DNA from: Dyella solisilvae
GTDB taxonomy: Bacteria > Pseudomonadota > Gammaproteobacteria > Xanthomonadales > Rhodanobacteraceae
Assembly: GCF_003351225.1 (NCBI RefSeq)
Contig: NZ_QQSY01000009.1
Span: forward strand, 50,062 to 94,699
Direction of reading: 5' to 3'
DNA: 44,638 nt
Numbering within the stretch: the stretch's first letter is position 1; each line of letters opens with the position of its first letter. This document shows, piece by piece, positions 24,613 through 35,050 of this stretch. A program made the position numbers and the translations under genes. The notes under the pieces are model-generated. The model worked only from the letters and a program-made list of their open reading frames with translations, made no database searches and was not told the DNA's origin.

Positions 24613-24834
24613 GCGGCGCCTGCAGGAGCGCTCTTCGTTCGCGCAAAGAAGTGCGCCCGAGTGCATCCCGTCGACGACGGGGCACCCGGGCGTAAGCTCA
24701 TGATCGGGAGGGGTGGCCGGATTCGACCATGACCCCTGAAACCGGGCGCTTTGGCCCGGGTACAACGACGCCTTACTACGAACGGACGTCTGGACATCCA
24801 AATACATCACCGGTCGCGCCCATGGCGCGCGCCG

Positions 24835-25020
24835 TCACGCCTCGAGGCGCTTGAGCTCGTCGCGCAGGCGGCTCATCCGCGAGATCAGCCGCGGGCGTAA
24901 GACCTGGCGCTCGTTCTCGCTGCGCGCATCCAGATGCTCCATGGCCATCTCGACGAGGCCCAGCTCGATCAGCAGGTCGTGGTGGTGGTAAACCGGCTCG
25001 AAATCAAAACTCAGATCCAT
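24835..25020 (-). CDS. Small acidic/helical hypothetical protein
   Basis: A 61-residue soluble protein. It starts MDLSFDFEPVYHHHDLLIEL, has a His triplet, and continues as one long amphipathic helix (DARSENERQVLRPRLISRMS...) that may form a coiled coil. No family recognised, but composition is protein-like and a GAGGGGG ribosome site lies 9 bases before the ATG at 25020; the longer frame from 25059 lacks support. A perfect CRP/Clp-type site (25088-25103) lies about 75 bases upstream of its start, so it may be under cAMP- or Clp-type control. Confidence 0.6.
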   Translation of the reverse strand: MDLSFDFEPVYHHHDLLIELGLVEMAMEHLDARSENERQVLRPRLISRMSRLRDELKRLEA

Positions 25021-25087
25021 GACGTGAGTCCCCCTCTCGGTTGCCTTTCGGTTGGCCAACGAGGGAATGCAACGCCCGTGCCAGCAA

Positions 25088-25103
25088 TGTGATGCACATC
25101 ACA
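25088..25103. promoter_or_regulatory. CRP/Clp-type binding site
   Basis: TGTGA-TGCACA-TCACA matches the CRP consensus TGTGA-N6-TCACA in all ten conserved positions. In Xanthomonadales the CRP homologue Clp binds the same motif. It lies between the small minus-strand gene (start 25020) and mnmG (start 25589); the small gene is nearer. Confidence 0.7.
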
Positions 25104-25264
25104 CTCCAAAAGGGCATGGATCACGGAATGACGCTGCGCGTCAGCAGGTGCCGTGAACCGGCACAAACGAGCGTTTTAGTCACTCCACGTTCACGCGAAA
25201 GGCCTGAATATCCAACCCACGACGCGGCAGACGCACCGCCGCATCGGCGCAGAATTTTCAGTTT

Positions 25265-25325
25265 CTGGCGCCCGGCAACACGGTCATCCTGGATTCCCCC
25301 TGTTCCTGAGACCGCCGGGCGCCAG
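25265..25325. repeat. 12-bp perfect inverted repeat
   Basis: CTGGCGCCCGGC (25265-25276) and GCCGGGCGCCAG (25314-25325) are perfect complements separated by 37 bases. As RNA from either strand this would form a strong stem; it could be part of a small RNA or a leader. Confidence 0.6.
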
Positions 25326-25370
25326 ATCTTATCCAGGCTCGAATGCGCGCCATCGGCGCAGCGGGGCCAG

Positions 25371-25402
25371 AAAAAAACGACGGCGCCCCGAGGGGCGCCG
25401 TC
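25371..25402 (-). terminator. Rho-independent terminator on the minus strand, no gene before it
   Basis: On the minus strand an 11-bp GC stem (25402-25392 with 25389-25379) is followed by CG and seven T (25377-25371). No minus-strand coding region lies between it and mnmG's divergent start, so it may end an unannotated transcript (see next feature). Confidence 0.8.
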
Positions 25403-25500
25403 TCGCTTCCTCTCCCGGCACGCAATCGAACCCCTGTCGTTCGATCTCGGCGCGCGTTGTCGCGCAGCGTCTGCCCGTGAAAGTGCACGTCAGGTAAAGC
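25371..25500 (-). ncRNA. Candidate small RNA ending at the orphan terminator
   Basis: Reading the minus strand towards the terminator, the sequence contains two further hairpins: ATCGAAC/GTTCGAT (about 25422-25446) and GCGCG-ACA-ACGCGC (about 25452-25464). Structured DNA plus a strong terminator and no coding frame suggests a small RNA. The 5' end is a guess; no good promoter was found, and it does not match tRNA, SRP RNA, 6S, tmRNA or RNase P patterns that I know. Confidence 0.25.
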
Positions 25501-25588
25501 AGGAAGCATGCCAGCGGCGGGGCGACCCCGGTGGCGTTACCATTAGCGTCGTTTTTGGTCCACTCCTGCGCTTCCGGGGCAGCTTGTC

Positions 25589-27466
<1,878 letters not shown>

Positions 27467-27545
27467 TCTCCCGCCCGGCCGTCGCAGCCGGAAATCATGC
27501 GCGCATGGCATCATGTGCGCTTGCTGGCACACTCGGGAGCGCACC

Positions 27546-28325
27546 ATGGAATTCTGGATCGGTCGGGACGGCGAGCGACACGGCCCCTACAAGGAAGTGG
27601 ACGTGCGCCAATGGCTGCGCAGCGGCCAGGTCAGTCCCGACGACCTGGGCTGGCACGAAGGCCTCACCGACTGGCAGCCGCTATCGAGTCTGTTTCCCGA
27701 CGAAGTGCGCGCTGCGCCTCCTGCGTTCACCCCACCGACGCCCGACGAGTCGTTCGTCGCCGCGGCGCCTTTCGCCAGCGAGGCGGTGCTGACCGACTAC
27801 GCCGGCTTCTGGAAGCGGGTGGCCGCGTACATCCTCGATGCGCTCGTGCTGTGGGTCCCCAACATGCTGCTGAGCAGCCTGTTCGGCGCGAACCAGGCCG
27901 CGGAAACCTATCTGCAGGCCAAGCTCGCCGCCGGCAATGATGTGCAGCTCGCGCTGCAGGCGTTCGATACGTATTTCCAGGCGCTTGGCCCGGCGCTGCT
28001 GGCGCAGACCGTGCTCACCTGGCTGTACTTCGCGCTGTGCGAAAGCTCCGTGTGGCAGGCCACGCTGGGCAAGCGCGCGCTGGGCATCCGCGTCACCGAC
28101 CTTGACGGCAAGCGCATTGGCTTCGGCCGCGCCACCGGTCGCTATTTCGGCAAGCTGCTCAGCGCCTTCATCATGTGCATCGGCTTCCTGATGGTGGCCT
28201 GGACGCAGCGCAAACAGGGCCTGCACGACATGCTCGCGCAGACGCTGGTGCTCAATGGCCGTGCGGGCGAGACAGTGGCGAATGCCTCGAACAACAACCA
28301 GCGTCACGGCTCAATCAGCGCCTGA
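27546..28325 (+). CDS. GYF_2-RDD domain membrane protein
   Basis: A 259-residue protein with an N-terminal GYF_2 (DUF4339) domain (about 1-48: MEFWIGRDGERHGPYKEVDV, then WHEGLTDWQPLSSLF) and a C-terminal RDD membrane domain (about 83-240; FWKRVAAYILDALVLW, TLGKRALGIRVTDLDG, QRKQGLHDMLAQTLV). GYF_2 is a small protein- or peptide-binding module, RDD proteins are three- to four-helix membrane proteins of mostly unknown role, some involved in ion tolerance. GGGAG lies 6 bases before the ATG at 27546, excluding the earlier in-frame ATG at 27513. A hairpin follows its stop. Confidence 0.87.
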   Translation: MEFWIGRDGERHGPYKEVDVRQWLRSGQVSPDDLGWHEGLTDWQPLSSLFPDEVRAAPPAFTPPTPDESFVAAAPFASEAVLTDYAGFWKRVAAYILDALVLWVPNMLLSSLFGANQAAETYLQAKLAAGNDVQLALQAFDTYFQALGPALLAQTVLTWLYFALCESSVWQATLGKRALGIRVTDLDGKRIGFGRATGRYFGKLLSAFIMCIGFLMVAWTQRKQGLHDMLAQTLVLNGRAGETVANASNNNQRHGSISA

Positions 28326-28680
28326 CGTCGTGCGCGCTCATCAACGCCGGGATGCGTTTTCACGCATCCTGGCGACCCGGTGAGAAGGCGTAGGAGTTAC
28401 CCCACGCTGAGACGGTCTCGCACGCTGCGCGCGACGCGCGTGACGCGTGTGGAACACCAGGTTAACGGGATGATTGCATCCAGTCGTCCATTGGTTCGTT
28501 CCTGCATCACGTCATCGTCCCGATGACCAATGGCAGTCGCGACGCCTGTGGCATGTGACCTAGGCTGATGCCCTCGGCGATGCGCGTTCGCGTGCAGGCC
28601 AGTTATGACCTATGGGTGATGCGCGTCGTGTCCTATGGGCGCAAGCTTCCCGTTGCAGGGGGGCCGCACCAGACAAGGTC
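28326..28680. other. Intergenic region (355 bases)
   Basis: A perfect 8-bp hairpin without T-tract lies at 28350-28369 (GGATGCGT-TTTC-ACGCATCC), probably marking the end of the GYF-RDD transcript. Near its right end CCTATGGG occurs twice, 23 bases apart (28609-28616, 28632-28639), just upstream of the CadC-type regulator gene. No gene is seen. Confidence 0.5.
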
Positions 28681-29415
28681 ATGGCCCAGATTCACGCTGA
28701 CAGCGGCTGGATTTATCACTGCGACGACATCGTCGTGGAGCCGCGAGCCCATCGCCTCGAACGCGCCGGCGTGGCGCTTTCGGTCGAGCCGAAGGCGTAC
28801 TCGGTGCTGGTGGTGCTCTTGCAGCAGGCCGGCGAGGTCGTCGGCAAGGACGAGCTGCTGGATGCCGCCTGGGGCCATCGTCACGTCACACCCAGCGTGC
28901 TGACCCGCGTGATTTCGCAACTGCGCCGCAGCCTGGGCGACTGCGCCGGCTCGCCCCGCTATATCGCCACGGTGCACAGCCTCGGGTATCGCTTCATTGG
29001 CGACGTGAGGCGCATCGCGGCGGCGCCAGCGCCGGCCCCCGCCGAAGCTCCCGATGCGCCAGACATCAGCCCCGACCAGACGACGGCCGACACGCCGACT
29101 GTTCCCATTCCGCGCCCGCCTGCCCCCGTGCGCTGGCTGGCCGCCGCCATCACTCTGGTGATGATCGTGGCGGTGCTTGCGGCGATGAGCCTGTGGCATG
29201 CACCGGACGCCCACCTGACCTCGCCTCGCAGCTCGCCGCGGCCCGCCCTCGTCTTCATGCCGTTCGCGCATGCCAGTGACCCGCGACCGCTGCACACGCG
29301 GCACTGGCCGCGCGTCCATCGGGTCGCCACGGAATACGGCGGCAGCGACGATCAACTGCGCGCCGACGACGACCTCCCGCTGCGTCCGGACCAGGCGCCG
29401 GTCACCCGGGGATAA
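28681..29415 (+). CDS. CadC/ToxR-type membrane-bound winged-helix regulator, short form
   Basis: A 244-residue protein. Residues about 10-108 are an OmpR/PhoB-type winged helix (VEPKAYSVLVVLLQQAGEVV, KDELLDAAWGHRHVTPSVL, YIATVHSLGYRFIG). A Pro/Ala-rich linker (113-150) leads to one membrane segment (151-171) and a short 70-residue periplasmic end rich in Arg, His and Asp. CadC itself has a much longer sensor domain, so this is a short form whose signal is unknown. The start at 28681 was chosen from the domain; 28612 would add 23 residues. No operon partner; tex begins 90 bases on. Confidence 0.82.
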   Translation: MAQIHADSGWIYHCDDIVVEPRAHRLERAGVALSVEPKAYSVLVVLLQQAGEVVGKDELLDAAWGHRHVTPSVLTRVISQLRRSLGDCAGSPRYIATVHSLGYRFIGDVRRIAAAPAPAPAEAPDAPDISPDQTTADTPTVPIPRPPAPVRWLAAAITLVMIVAVLAAMSLWHAPDAHLTSPRSSPRPALVFMPFAHASDPRPLHTRHWPRVHRVATEYGGSDDQLRADDDLPLRPDQAPVTRG

Positions 29416-29505
29416 GCGCCGGAACGACTTGCTATGATCGACAGTTCGGCATGCCGCGACGTCGGCACGCCGCCTCGTCGAACGCACAGGAATCGCTTCA
29501 GCCTC

Positions 29506-31854
29506 ATGCTCAGCATCGAACAACGTATTGCCCAGGACATCGCCGCCAAGCCGGATCAGGTCCATGCCGCGGTGGATCTGCTCGACGGCGGCGCCACCGT
29601 GCCGTTCATCGCGCGCTACCGCAAGGAAGCCACCGGCGGTCTCGACGACACCCAGCTGCGCCTGCTGGAAGAGCGCCTGCGCTACCTGCGCGAGCTGGAA
29701 GAGCGCCGCAGCGCGATCCTCTCCAGCATCGAAGAACAGGGCAAGATGACCGACGCGCTCAAGGGCGACATCCTCAGCGCCGACACCAAGGCGCGCCTGG
29801 AAGACCTCTACCTGCCGTACAAGCCCAAGCGTCGCACCAAGGCGCAGATCGCGCGCGAAGCAGGGCTCGAGCCGCTCGCCACCGGTCTTCGCGAGGATCC
29901 CTCGAAGTCGCCGGAAGCCTTTGCCGCCTCGTTCGTCGACGCCGAAAAGGGCGTGGCCGACGTGCGGGCCGCGCTCGACGGCGCGCGCGCGATCCTGATG
30001 GAGAGCATCGCCGAAGATGCCTCGCTGCTCGGCGAACTGCGCGACTGGCTGTGGGACAAGGGCCAGATCCGCGCCAAGGTGGTGGAAGGCAAGGAGAACG
30101 AAGGCGCGAAGTTCCGCGACTACTTCGACCACGTCGAACCGATCGGCAAGATTCCTTCACATCGCCTGCTCGCGCTGATGCGCGCACGCAACGAAGGCGT
30201 GATTGAACTCGAACTGGCGCCTGCGCTCGACATGGAGCAGGGCCATCTGGAAGGCGAAGGCCGCGTCGCATCGCGCGCCGGCATCCTCGATCGTGGCCGT
30301 CCGGCTGACGCATGGCTGCGCGAAACGGTGCGCCTGACGTGGCGCGTGAAGTTGCACCTGCACCTGACGCTGGACCTGTTCGGCCGCGTGCGCGAAGGCG
30401 CCGAGGACGAAGCGATCCGCGTATTCGGCGACAACCTCAAGGATCTCATGCTTGCCGCGCCGGCCGGCGCCAAGAGCGTGATGGGCCTGGACCCGGGCAT
30501 CCGCACCGGCGTGAAGGTCGCGGTGGTCGACGCCACCGGCAAGCTGCTGGCCACCGACACCATCTACCCGCACGAGCCGCGCCGCCAGTGGAACGAATCG
30601 CTCGCCGCTCTGGCGCGCTTGTGCCAGAAGCACAGCGTGGACCTGATCGCGATCGGCAACGGCACGGCCTCGCGCGAAACCGACAAGCTAGCGGGCGAAC
30701 TGATCAAGGGGCTCGCCAAGTCGCATCCGGAACACAAGCTGTCGAAGATCGTGGTGAGTGAAGCGGGCGCGTCGGTGTATTCGGCGTCCGAAACCGCGGC
30801 CAAGGAATTCCCGGATCTCGACGTGAGCCTGCGCGGCGCCGTGTCGATAGCGCGCCGCCTGCAGGATCCGCTGGCGGAACTGGTGAAGATCGAGCCGAAG
30901 GCGATCGGCGTGGGCCAGTACCAGCACGACGTGAACCAGGTGAAGCTGGCCCGTGCGCTCGACGCCAAGGTCGAGGACTGCGTGAACGCGGTGGGCGTGG
31001 ACGTGAATACCGCCTCCGCCGCGCTGCTTTCGCGCGTGGCGGGCCTGAGCGCCAGCGTCGCGGATAACGTGGTGAAGCACCGCGACGCCAACGGCCCGTT
31101 CGCCAACCGCAAGGCGCTGCTCAAGGTGCCGCGCCTGGGCGACAAGGCGTTCGAACAATGCGCGGGCTTCCTGCGCGTGCCCCGCGGCGACAACCCTCTC
31201 GACGCCAGCGCGGTGCATCCGGAAGCCTATCCGGTGGTTGAGCGCATCATCGCCCAGTGCGGTCGCGAGGTGCGCTCCATCATCGGCGACACCAGCTTCC
31301 TGCGCGGCCTCAAGGCCGAGCAGTTCACTGACGAGACCTTCGGCCTGCCGACGGTGCGCGACATCCTCAAGGAACTGGAGAAGCCCGGGCGCGATCCGCG
31401 ACCGGAGTTCGTGGCGCCGAGCTTCGCCGAAGGCGTGGAAGACCTGAAGGATCTGCGTCCCGGCATGGTGCTGGAAGGCCGCGTCACCAACGTGGCTGCG
31501 TTCGGCGCCTTCGTCGACATCGGCGTGCACCAGGACGGCCTCGTGCACGTCTCGGCGCTGTCGCACACCTTCGTGAAGGATCCGCGTGAAGCGGTGAAGG
31601 CCGGCGACATCGTCAAGGTGAAGGTGATGGAGGTCGACCTGCCGCGCCAGCGCATCGGCCTGTCCATGCGCTTGGACGACGAGCCGGGCCAGCAGGCCCG
31701 TGGTGGCCGGCCGGCCGGCGGCAACGATGCCCGTGGCGGCCAGCGCGACAGCCGTGGTCCGCGCCCGAGCGGCGGCGCGCCCAAGCCCGCCGCGGCGGCG
31801 GCGCCATCGAACAGCGCCTTTGCCGACGCGCTGTCGCGCGCCATGAAGCGCTAA
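29506..31854 (+). CDS. tex: Tex family RNA-binding transcription accessory protein
   Basis: A 782-residue Tex/YhgF protein. Order: N-terminal helical domain ([20 protein letters not shown] near 24-43, [19 protein letters not shown] near 98-116), a YqgF/RNase H-like domain beginning [17 protein letters not shown] (326-342), helix-hairpin-helix repeats (about 491-560, [14 protein letters not shown]), and an S1 RNA-binding domain (about 650-720, [20 protein letters not shown]). The last 58 residues are a Gly/Arg/Ala-rich tail, longer than in E. coli, likely adding RNA affinity. Start chosen by alignment; an upstream ATG at 29434 lies in poorer sequence. Function: nucleic-acid-binding factor affecting transcription. 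Confidence 0.95.
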   Translation: MLSIEQRIAQDIAAKPDQVHAAVDLLDGGATVPFIARYRKEATGGLDDTQLRLLEERLRYLRELEERRSAILSSIEEQGKMTDALKGDILSADTKARLEDLYLPYKPKRRTKAQIAREAGLEPLATGLREDPSKSPEAFAASFVDAEKGVADVRAALDGARAILMESIAEDASLLGELRDWLWDKGQIRAKVVEGKENEGAKFRDYFDHVEPIGKIPSHRLLALMRARNEGVIELELAPALDMEQGHLEGEGRVASRAGILDRGRPADAWLRETVRLTWRVKLHLHLTLDLFGRVREGAEDEAIRVFGDNLKDLMLAAPAGAKSVMGLDPGIRTGVKVAVVDATGKLLATDTIYPHEPRRQWNESLAALARLCQKHSVDLIAIGNGTASRETDKLAGELIKGLAKSHPEHKLSKIVVSEAGASVYSASETAAKEFPDLDVSLRGAVSIARRLQDPLAELVKIEPKAIGVGQYQHDVNQVKLARALDAKVEDCVNAVGVDVNTASAALLSRVAGLSASVADNVVKHRDANGPFANRKALLKVPRLGDKAFEQCAGFLRVPRGDNPLDASAVHPEAYPVVERIIAQCGREVRSIIGDTSFLRGLKAEQFTDETFGLPTVRDILKELEKPGRDPRPEFVAPSFAEGVEDLKDLRPGMVLEGRVTNVAAFGAFVDIGVHQDGLVHVSALSHTFVKDPREAVKAGDIVKVKVMEVDLPRQRIGLSMRLDDEPGQQARGGRPAGGNDARGGQRDSRGPRPSGGAPKPAAAAAPSNSAFADALSRAMKR

Positions 31855-31927
31855 GCCGGACCATCTCCCACAGGGCGCGCACCTCCGGGTGCGCGACCTC
31901 GGCACAACGACGCCATCACTGCGCCAG

Positions 31928-31945
31928 GGCCCTCGCATGAGGGCC
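31928..31945. other. Stem-loop after tex
   Basis: GGCCCTC-GCAT-GAGGGCC is a perfect 7-bp hairpin about 70 bases after tex; a second one (gcgcac-ctccgg-gtgcgc) lies at about 31878-31895. Neither has a clear T-tract. Confidence 0.45.
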
Positions 31946-32100
31946 TTCGGGCGCGCGGGGGGCGTGCGCCTCCCCGTTCAGGCGTGACCCCACTCGCAGT
32001 ACTGACCAGTCGCGATGCGCCGCAGCATGCGGCCACGTACGGTGTGCATTAACGTAACGATGAGGTAACAATTGGCCTTATTGCCCAGGAGCGTTCCCCT

Positions 32101-33966
32101 ATGCCCCGTATTCGTCTTATGGCCGGCGCCATCACCGCCGCCCTGCTTTTCAGCTCTCATGCGTTCGCGGCCAACAACAATTTCAATAACGTGGTGGTCT
32201 TCGGTGACAGCCTGAGCGATGCCGGCAACGTCTCGCTGATCCTGGACCCCAGCCTGCAGACGCCGCAGCGCTTCACCACCAACCCCGGCTCCACCGCCGC
32301 CGAGAACGTGGCCAAGGCCCTGGGCTTCCCCACCGGGCCGTCGATCCAGGGCGGCACCGATTACGCCTACGGCGGCGCCGGCTTCGTCAACAACGCCACC
32401 ACGCTGCCGATCCTCAACATTCCGCAGCAGATGCAGCAGTACTTCGGCATCACCGGTGGCAAGGCCGACCCGCATACGCTGTACCAGATGTGGGGCGGCG
32501 CCAACGACATCTTCTATCTGACCGGCGCGTACACCGACGCCAACGTGATCTCCGCCGGCGCGATCGCAGCGGCGCAGACGGAAGTGAAGCTGCTGGGCAA
32601 CCTGCAGGCAGCGGGCGCGAAGTATGTGGTGGTGTACAACCTGCCGGACATCGGCAAGACGCCCGAGAGCATCGCCGCAGGCGCAGCCACCCAGGCGGCC
32701 GCCACCCAGCTTTCGATCGTCTACAACAATGTGCTGCAGACCGGCATCTCGCAGCTCAGCAACAATGGCCTCAACATCATCCCGGCCAACACCTTCCTGC
32801 TGATCGATGAGGTGGCGGCCAACCCGGGCGCGTTCGGCTTCACCAACGTCACCGACCCGGCGTGCGGCGCCGGCTCCAGTTCGGTGGTGTGCGGTCCGCA
32901 AGGCGCCACCAGCGGGCTCTTCCTCTACCACTACCCGGCCGGCGCCCAGCAGACCTACCTGTTCGCCGACGGCGTGCACCCGACGACGCAAGCCGACGTC
33001 ATGCTCGGCCAGTACGTGATGTCGATCATCAATGCCCCGGGTTACGCCTCGCTGCTGGCCGAGGCGCCGCTCTCGTCGATCGACGCGCAGAACCGCACCA
33101 TCCGCAACCAGATGCTGGCCGACGCGCAGGGTAGCGACACGCGCGTGTTCGCCGCTGTCGATTACGGCTACCAGCGCTTCGACGGCACCACCCAGTCGCC
33201 GCGGACCACCAGCGACAACGTCAACCTGACGCTGGGCACGGACGTACGTGTCAACGACAACTTCAACGCCGGCATGTCCTTGAACATCGGCCAGCACAAC
33301 GCCGACTACCAGAGCGGCGGCGGCTACAAGCTGCAGGACCTGTCGGGCCTGGGCTACCTGTTCTACCACCAGGGTGGCGGCTACATCGGCGGCTACGTCG
33401 ACTTCGGCCAGGACAACTTCTCGGATATCGAGCGTCGCATCCAGCTGGGCAGCTACACCCGCACCGAGACCGGCAAGGCCGACGGCAACCACCTGGGCGG
33501 CGGCTTCACCGGCGGTTGGTGGTTCGACGTCTCCAGCCTGCGCACTGGCCCGTTCGCCACGATCGACTGGCAGACGGTCAAGGTCAACGGCTACAACGAA
33601 AACGGCAACGACAGCAGCGCCATGTGGTTCGGCCGCCAGCAGCGCGACCAGTTCCTGACGACCCTCGGCTGGCGCCTTGAGGGCCACTGGCAGGCTGGCA
33701 ACGTCATGCTGGCGCCCTACGCCGAACTGGCCTGGAACCACGACGACAAGGCCGATCCGCGCCTGGTGACGGCGGGCCTCAACAGCATGCCGGGCAGCTT
33801 CAGCCTGGTCGGCTTCAGCCCGGACAAGAACTGGGGCACGGCCGATCTTGGCCTCAGCGCGCAGTTCAACCAGGCGCTGTCCGGCTGGGTGGGCTTCAAT
33901 GGTCGCTTCAGCGACAGCAGCCAGAAGTACGACAGCCTCAACGTCGGCGTGAAGTACGCCTTCTAA
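32101..33966 (+). CDS. GDSL-type esterase autotransporter (EstA-like)
   Basis: A 621-residue secreted-to-surface esterase/lipase. Signal peptide 1-23 (ending HAFA). The GDSL hydrolase passenger (about 28-325) has block I FGDSLSDAG with nucleophile Ser37, an oxyanion Gly in YAYGGAGF, block III GGAND with Asn135, and block V DGVHPT with Asp290 and His293. From about residue 345 to the end is an autotransporter beta-barrel of alternating aromatic strands, closing with VGVKYAF and a C-terminal Phe as required for BAM-dependent insertion. Comparable to EstA of Pseudomonas in length and layout. GGAG lies 10 bases before the ATG; a strong terminator follows. Confidence 0.93.
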   Translation: MPRIRLMAGAITAALLFSSHAFAANNNFNNVVVFGDSLSDAGNVSLILDPSLQTPQRFTTNPGSTAAENVAKALGFPTGPSIQGGTDYAYGGAGFVNNATTLPILNIPQQMQQYFGITGGKADPHTLYQMWGGANDIFYLTGAYTDANVISAGAIAAAQTEVKLLGNLQAAGAKYVVVYNLPDIGKTPESIAAGAATQAAATQLSIVYNNVLQTGISQLSNNGLNIIPANTFLLIDEVAANPGAFGFTNVTDPACGAGSSSVVCGPQGATSGLFLYHYPAGAQQTYLFADGVHPTTQADVMLGQYVMSIINAPGYASLLAEAPLSSIDAQNRTIRNQMLADAQGSDTRVFAAVDYGYQRFDGTTQSPRTTSDNVNLTLGTDVRVNDNFNAGMSLNIGQHNADYQSGGGYKLQDLSGLGYLFYHQGGGYIGGYVDFGQDNFSDIERRIQLGSYTRTETGKADGNHLGGGFTGGWWFDVSSLRTGPFATIDWQTVKVNGYNENGNDSSAMWFGRQQRDQFLTTLGWRLEGHWQAGNVMLAPYAELAWNHDDKADPRLVTAGLNSMPGSFSLVGFSPDKNWGTADLGLSAQFNQALSGWVGFNGRFSDSSQKYDSLNVGVKYAF

Positions 33967-33990
33967 GGCGATCGCCAGCCGAGACGATCA

Positions 33991-34019
33991 GGCCGCCCGT
34001 GCAAACGGGCGGCCTTTTT
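33991..34019 (+). terminator. Rho-independent terminator after the GDSL autotransporter gene
   Basis: GGCCGCCCG (33991-33999), loop TGCAAA, CGGGCGGCC (34006-34014), then TTTTT. A perfect 9-bp stem. Confidence 0.93.
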
Positions 34020-34123
34020 GTTGGGAGCGAACGCCCTGCAACAACCTGCGCGTCGTGCTGTGTCACGCATCGGCCGCAGTACCAAAAGGCGGTACGCGTT
34101 ACGAACGGCTGGATACTGGCCAT

Positions 34124-34158
34124 AAAAAAAGCCGCCTGCAGGTGCGGGCGGCTTTTTT
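34124..34158. terminator. Bidirectional intrinsic terminator
   Basis: A run of seven A, GCCGCC, a 10-base loop that can extend the stem (GCA/TGC), GGCGGC and six T. It works for the minus-strand lipoprotein gene ending at 34178 and backs up the plus-strand terminator at 33991-34019. Confidence 0.9.
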
Positions 34159-34177
34159 CGGCAACTTCAGCGGAGGC

Positions 34178-35050
34178 TTACTTGCCCTTGCCGCCCGTCG
34201 CCAGGTTCAGGATGGCCAGGGCCTGCTTCTGCAGGCTGGCGGCATCGTCGTCGCTCAGCGGGCTGGTCTTGCCGCCGGCTTCGACCGTCTTCAGCACCAG
34301 CGAACCGTCCTGAGCCCAGGCGGCGCGCGAGGTCGAGCTCGGCTTGGCGTCCTGGCTGGACTTCTTCTGCTGCACCACCACCCACGGCTTGCCGTCCTTG
34401 AAGGCGTAATCCGTGCTGGTGAAGCCCTTGTCGCCGTAGTCCACCTGCTCGCGGATGAACTTCACTTCACCGGCTTCACGGAACAGCTGCCAGCTGCGCG
34501 AGACCTTGTCTTCCAGCTTGGTGCCCGGGGTGATCTTCATGCCGCCGATCTGCTTCTGCACGGCGGTGAAGGCAGCCAGTTCCTTCTCGCCGGCAGTCTG
34601 CTCGGCCACCAGCTGGATGTTCACCTGCATCGGCGCACCCTTGGTCAGCACCTGGGTCTGCAGCGGCGGCGTGTAATGACGGTCGCCGTCGACCAGGTCG
34701 GCCTTCAGCACGTACAGGCCGGCCGGATTGACGTCGGCAGGGTTGAATTCCAGCTCGAACGACAGCGGGAAGGTGTTGGCCGGGGTCACCGTCTTGGTGG
34801 CCAGCGGACCGCCGTCCTGCGTGGACACGTCGATCAGAGTGAGCTGCAGTTTGGCGTCAGCCGACACCTGGGCGGCGTCGCGGAGCGTCACCTGACCGGT
34901 GATCGCATTGGCCTTGGCGGGGGTAGCCGAACCGGTGGTAGCGGCCGTCTCTCCGCCCTGCGTGGCGTTCTGGGACGACTCGGAAGAATTGCCGCAACCG
35001 GCAAGAGCCAGTGCCGCGACCGACATCAGCGACCAAACCAACCTGCGCAT
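34178..35050 (-). CDS. YbaY-type lipoprotein
   Basis: A 290-residue lipoprotein: signal peptide with lipobox LAGC (Cys19), followed by a Ser/Thr/Gly-rich linker to about 47. Residues about 48-150 match the YbaY/YscW-type beta-sandwich (ITGQVTLRDAAQVSADAKLQ, LTLIDVSTQD, then FELEFNPADV...GLYVLKADL). Residues 160-290 are a second region of unknown type with SWQLFREAGEVKFIREQVDYG and WAQDGSLVLKTVEAGG. YbaY-like proteins are envelope lipoproteins of unclear function; a pilotin-like or chaperone role is known only for the YscW branch. GAGG lies 8 bases before the ATG. Confidence 0.82.
   Translation of the reverse strand: MRRLVWSLMSVAALALAGCGNSSESSQNATQGGETAATTGSATPAKANAITGQVTLRDAAQVSADAKLQLTLIDVSTQDGGPLATKTVTPANTFPLSFELEFNPADVNPAGLYVLKADLVDGDRHYTPPLQTQVLTKGAPMQVNIQLVAEQTAGEKELAAFTAVQKQIGGMKITPGTKLEDKVSRSWQLFREAGEVKFIREQVDYGDKGFTSTDYAFKDGKPWVVVQQKKSSQDAKPSSTSRAAWAQDGSLVLKTVEAGGKTSPLSDDDAASLQKQALAILNLATGGKGK

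Larger units (their letters stand above)
25021..25588. other. Gene-free regulatory region upstream of mnmG (568 bases)
   Basis: No gene is supported here on either strand. It holds a CRP/Clp-type site (25088-25103), a 12-bp inverted repeat spaced by 37 bases (25265-25325), two copies of catcggcgcag, and a minus-strand intrinsic terminator (25371-25402). The mnmG leader occupies its right end; a modest GGGGCAG precedes the mnmG ATG. Confidence 0.65.

Noticed and set aside
24690-24760. Hairpin-rich stretch that recalls a SAM-type riboswitch
   Set aside because: Some short words are similar but the core pairing could not be drawn, and no methionine gene follows on either strand.
24729-24854. 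A 41-codon plus-strand frame starting MTPETGRFGPG after pepN
   Set aside because: The only ribosome-like site is about 17 bases away, the composition is repeat-like and it runs into the opposing small gene; no family resemblance.
25410-25480. tRNA-like text (TCGAACCCCTGT) on the minus strand upstream of mnmG
   Set aside because: The would-be T-stem and acceptor stem do not pair; not a tRNA.
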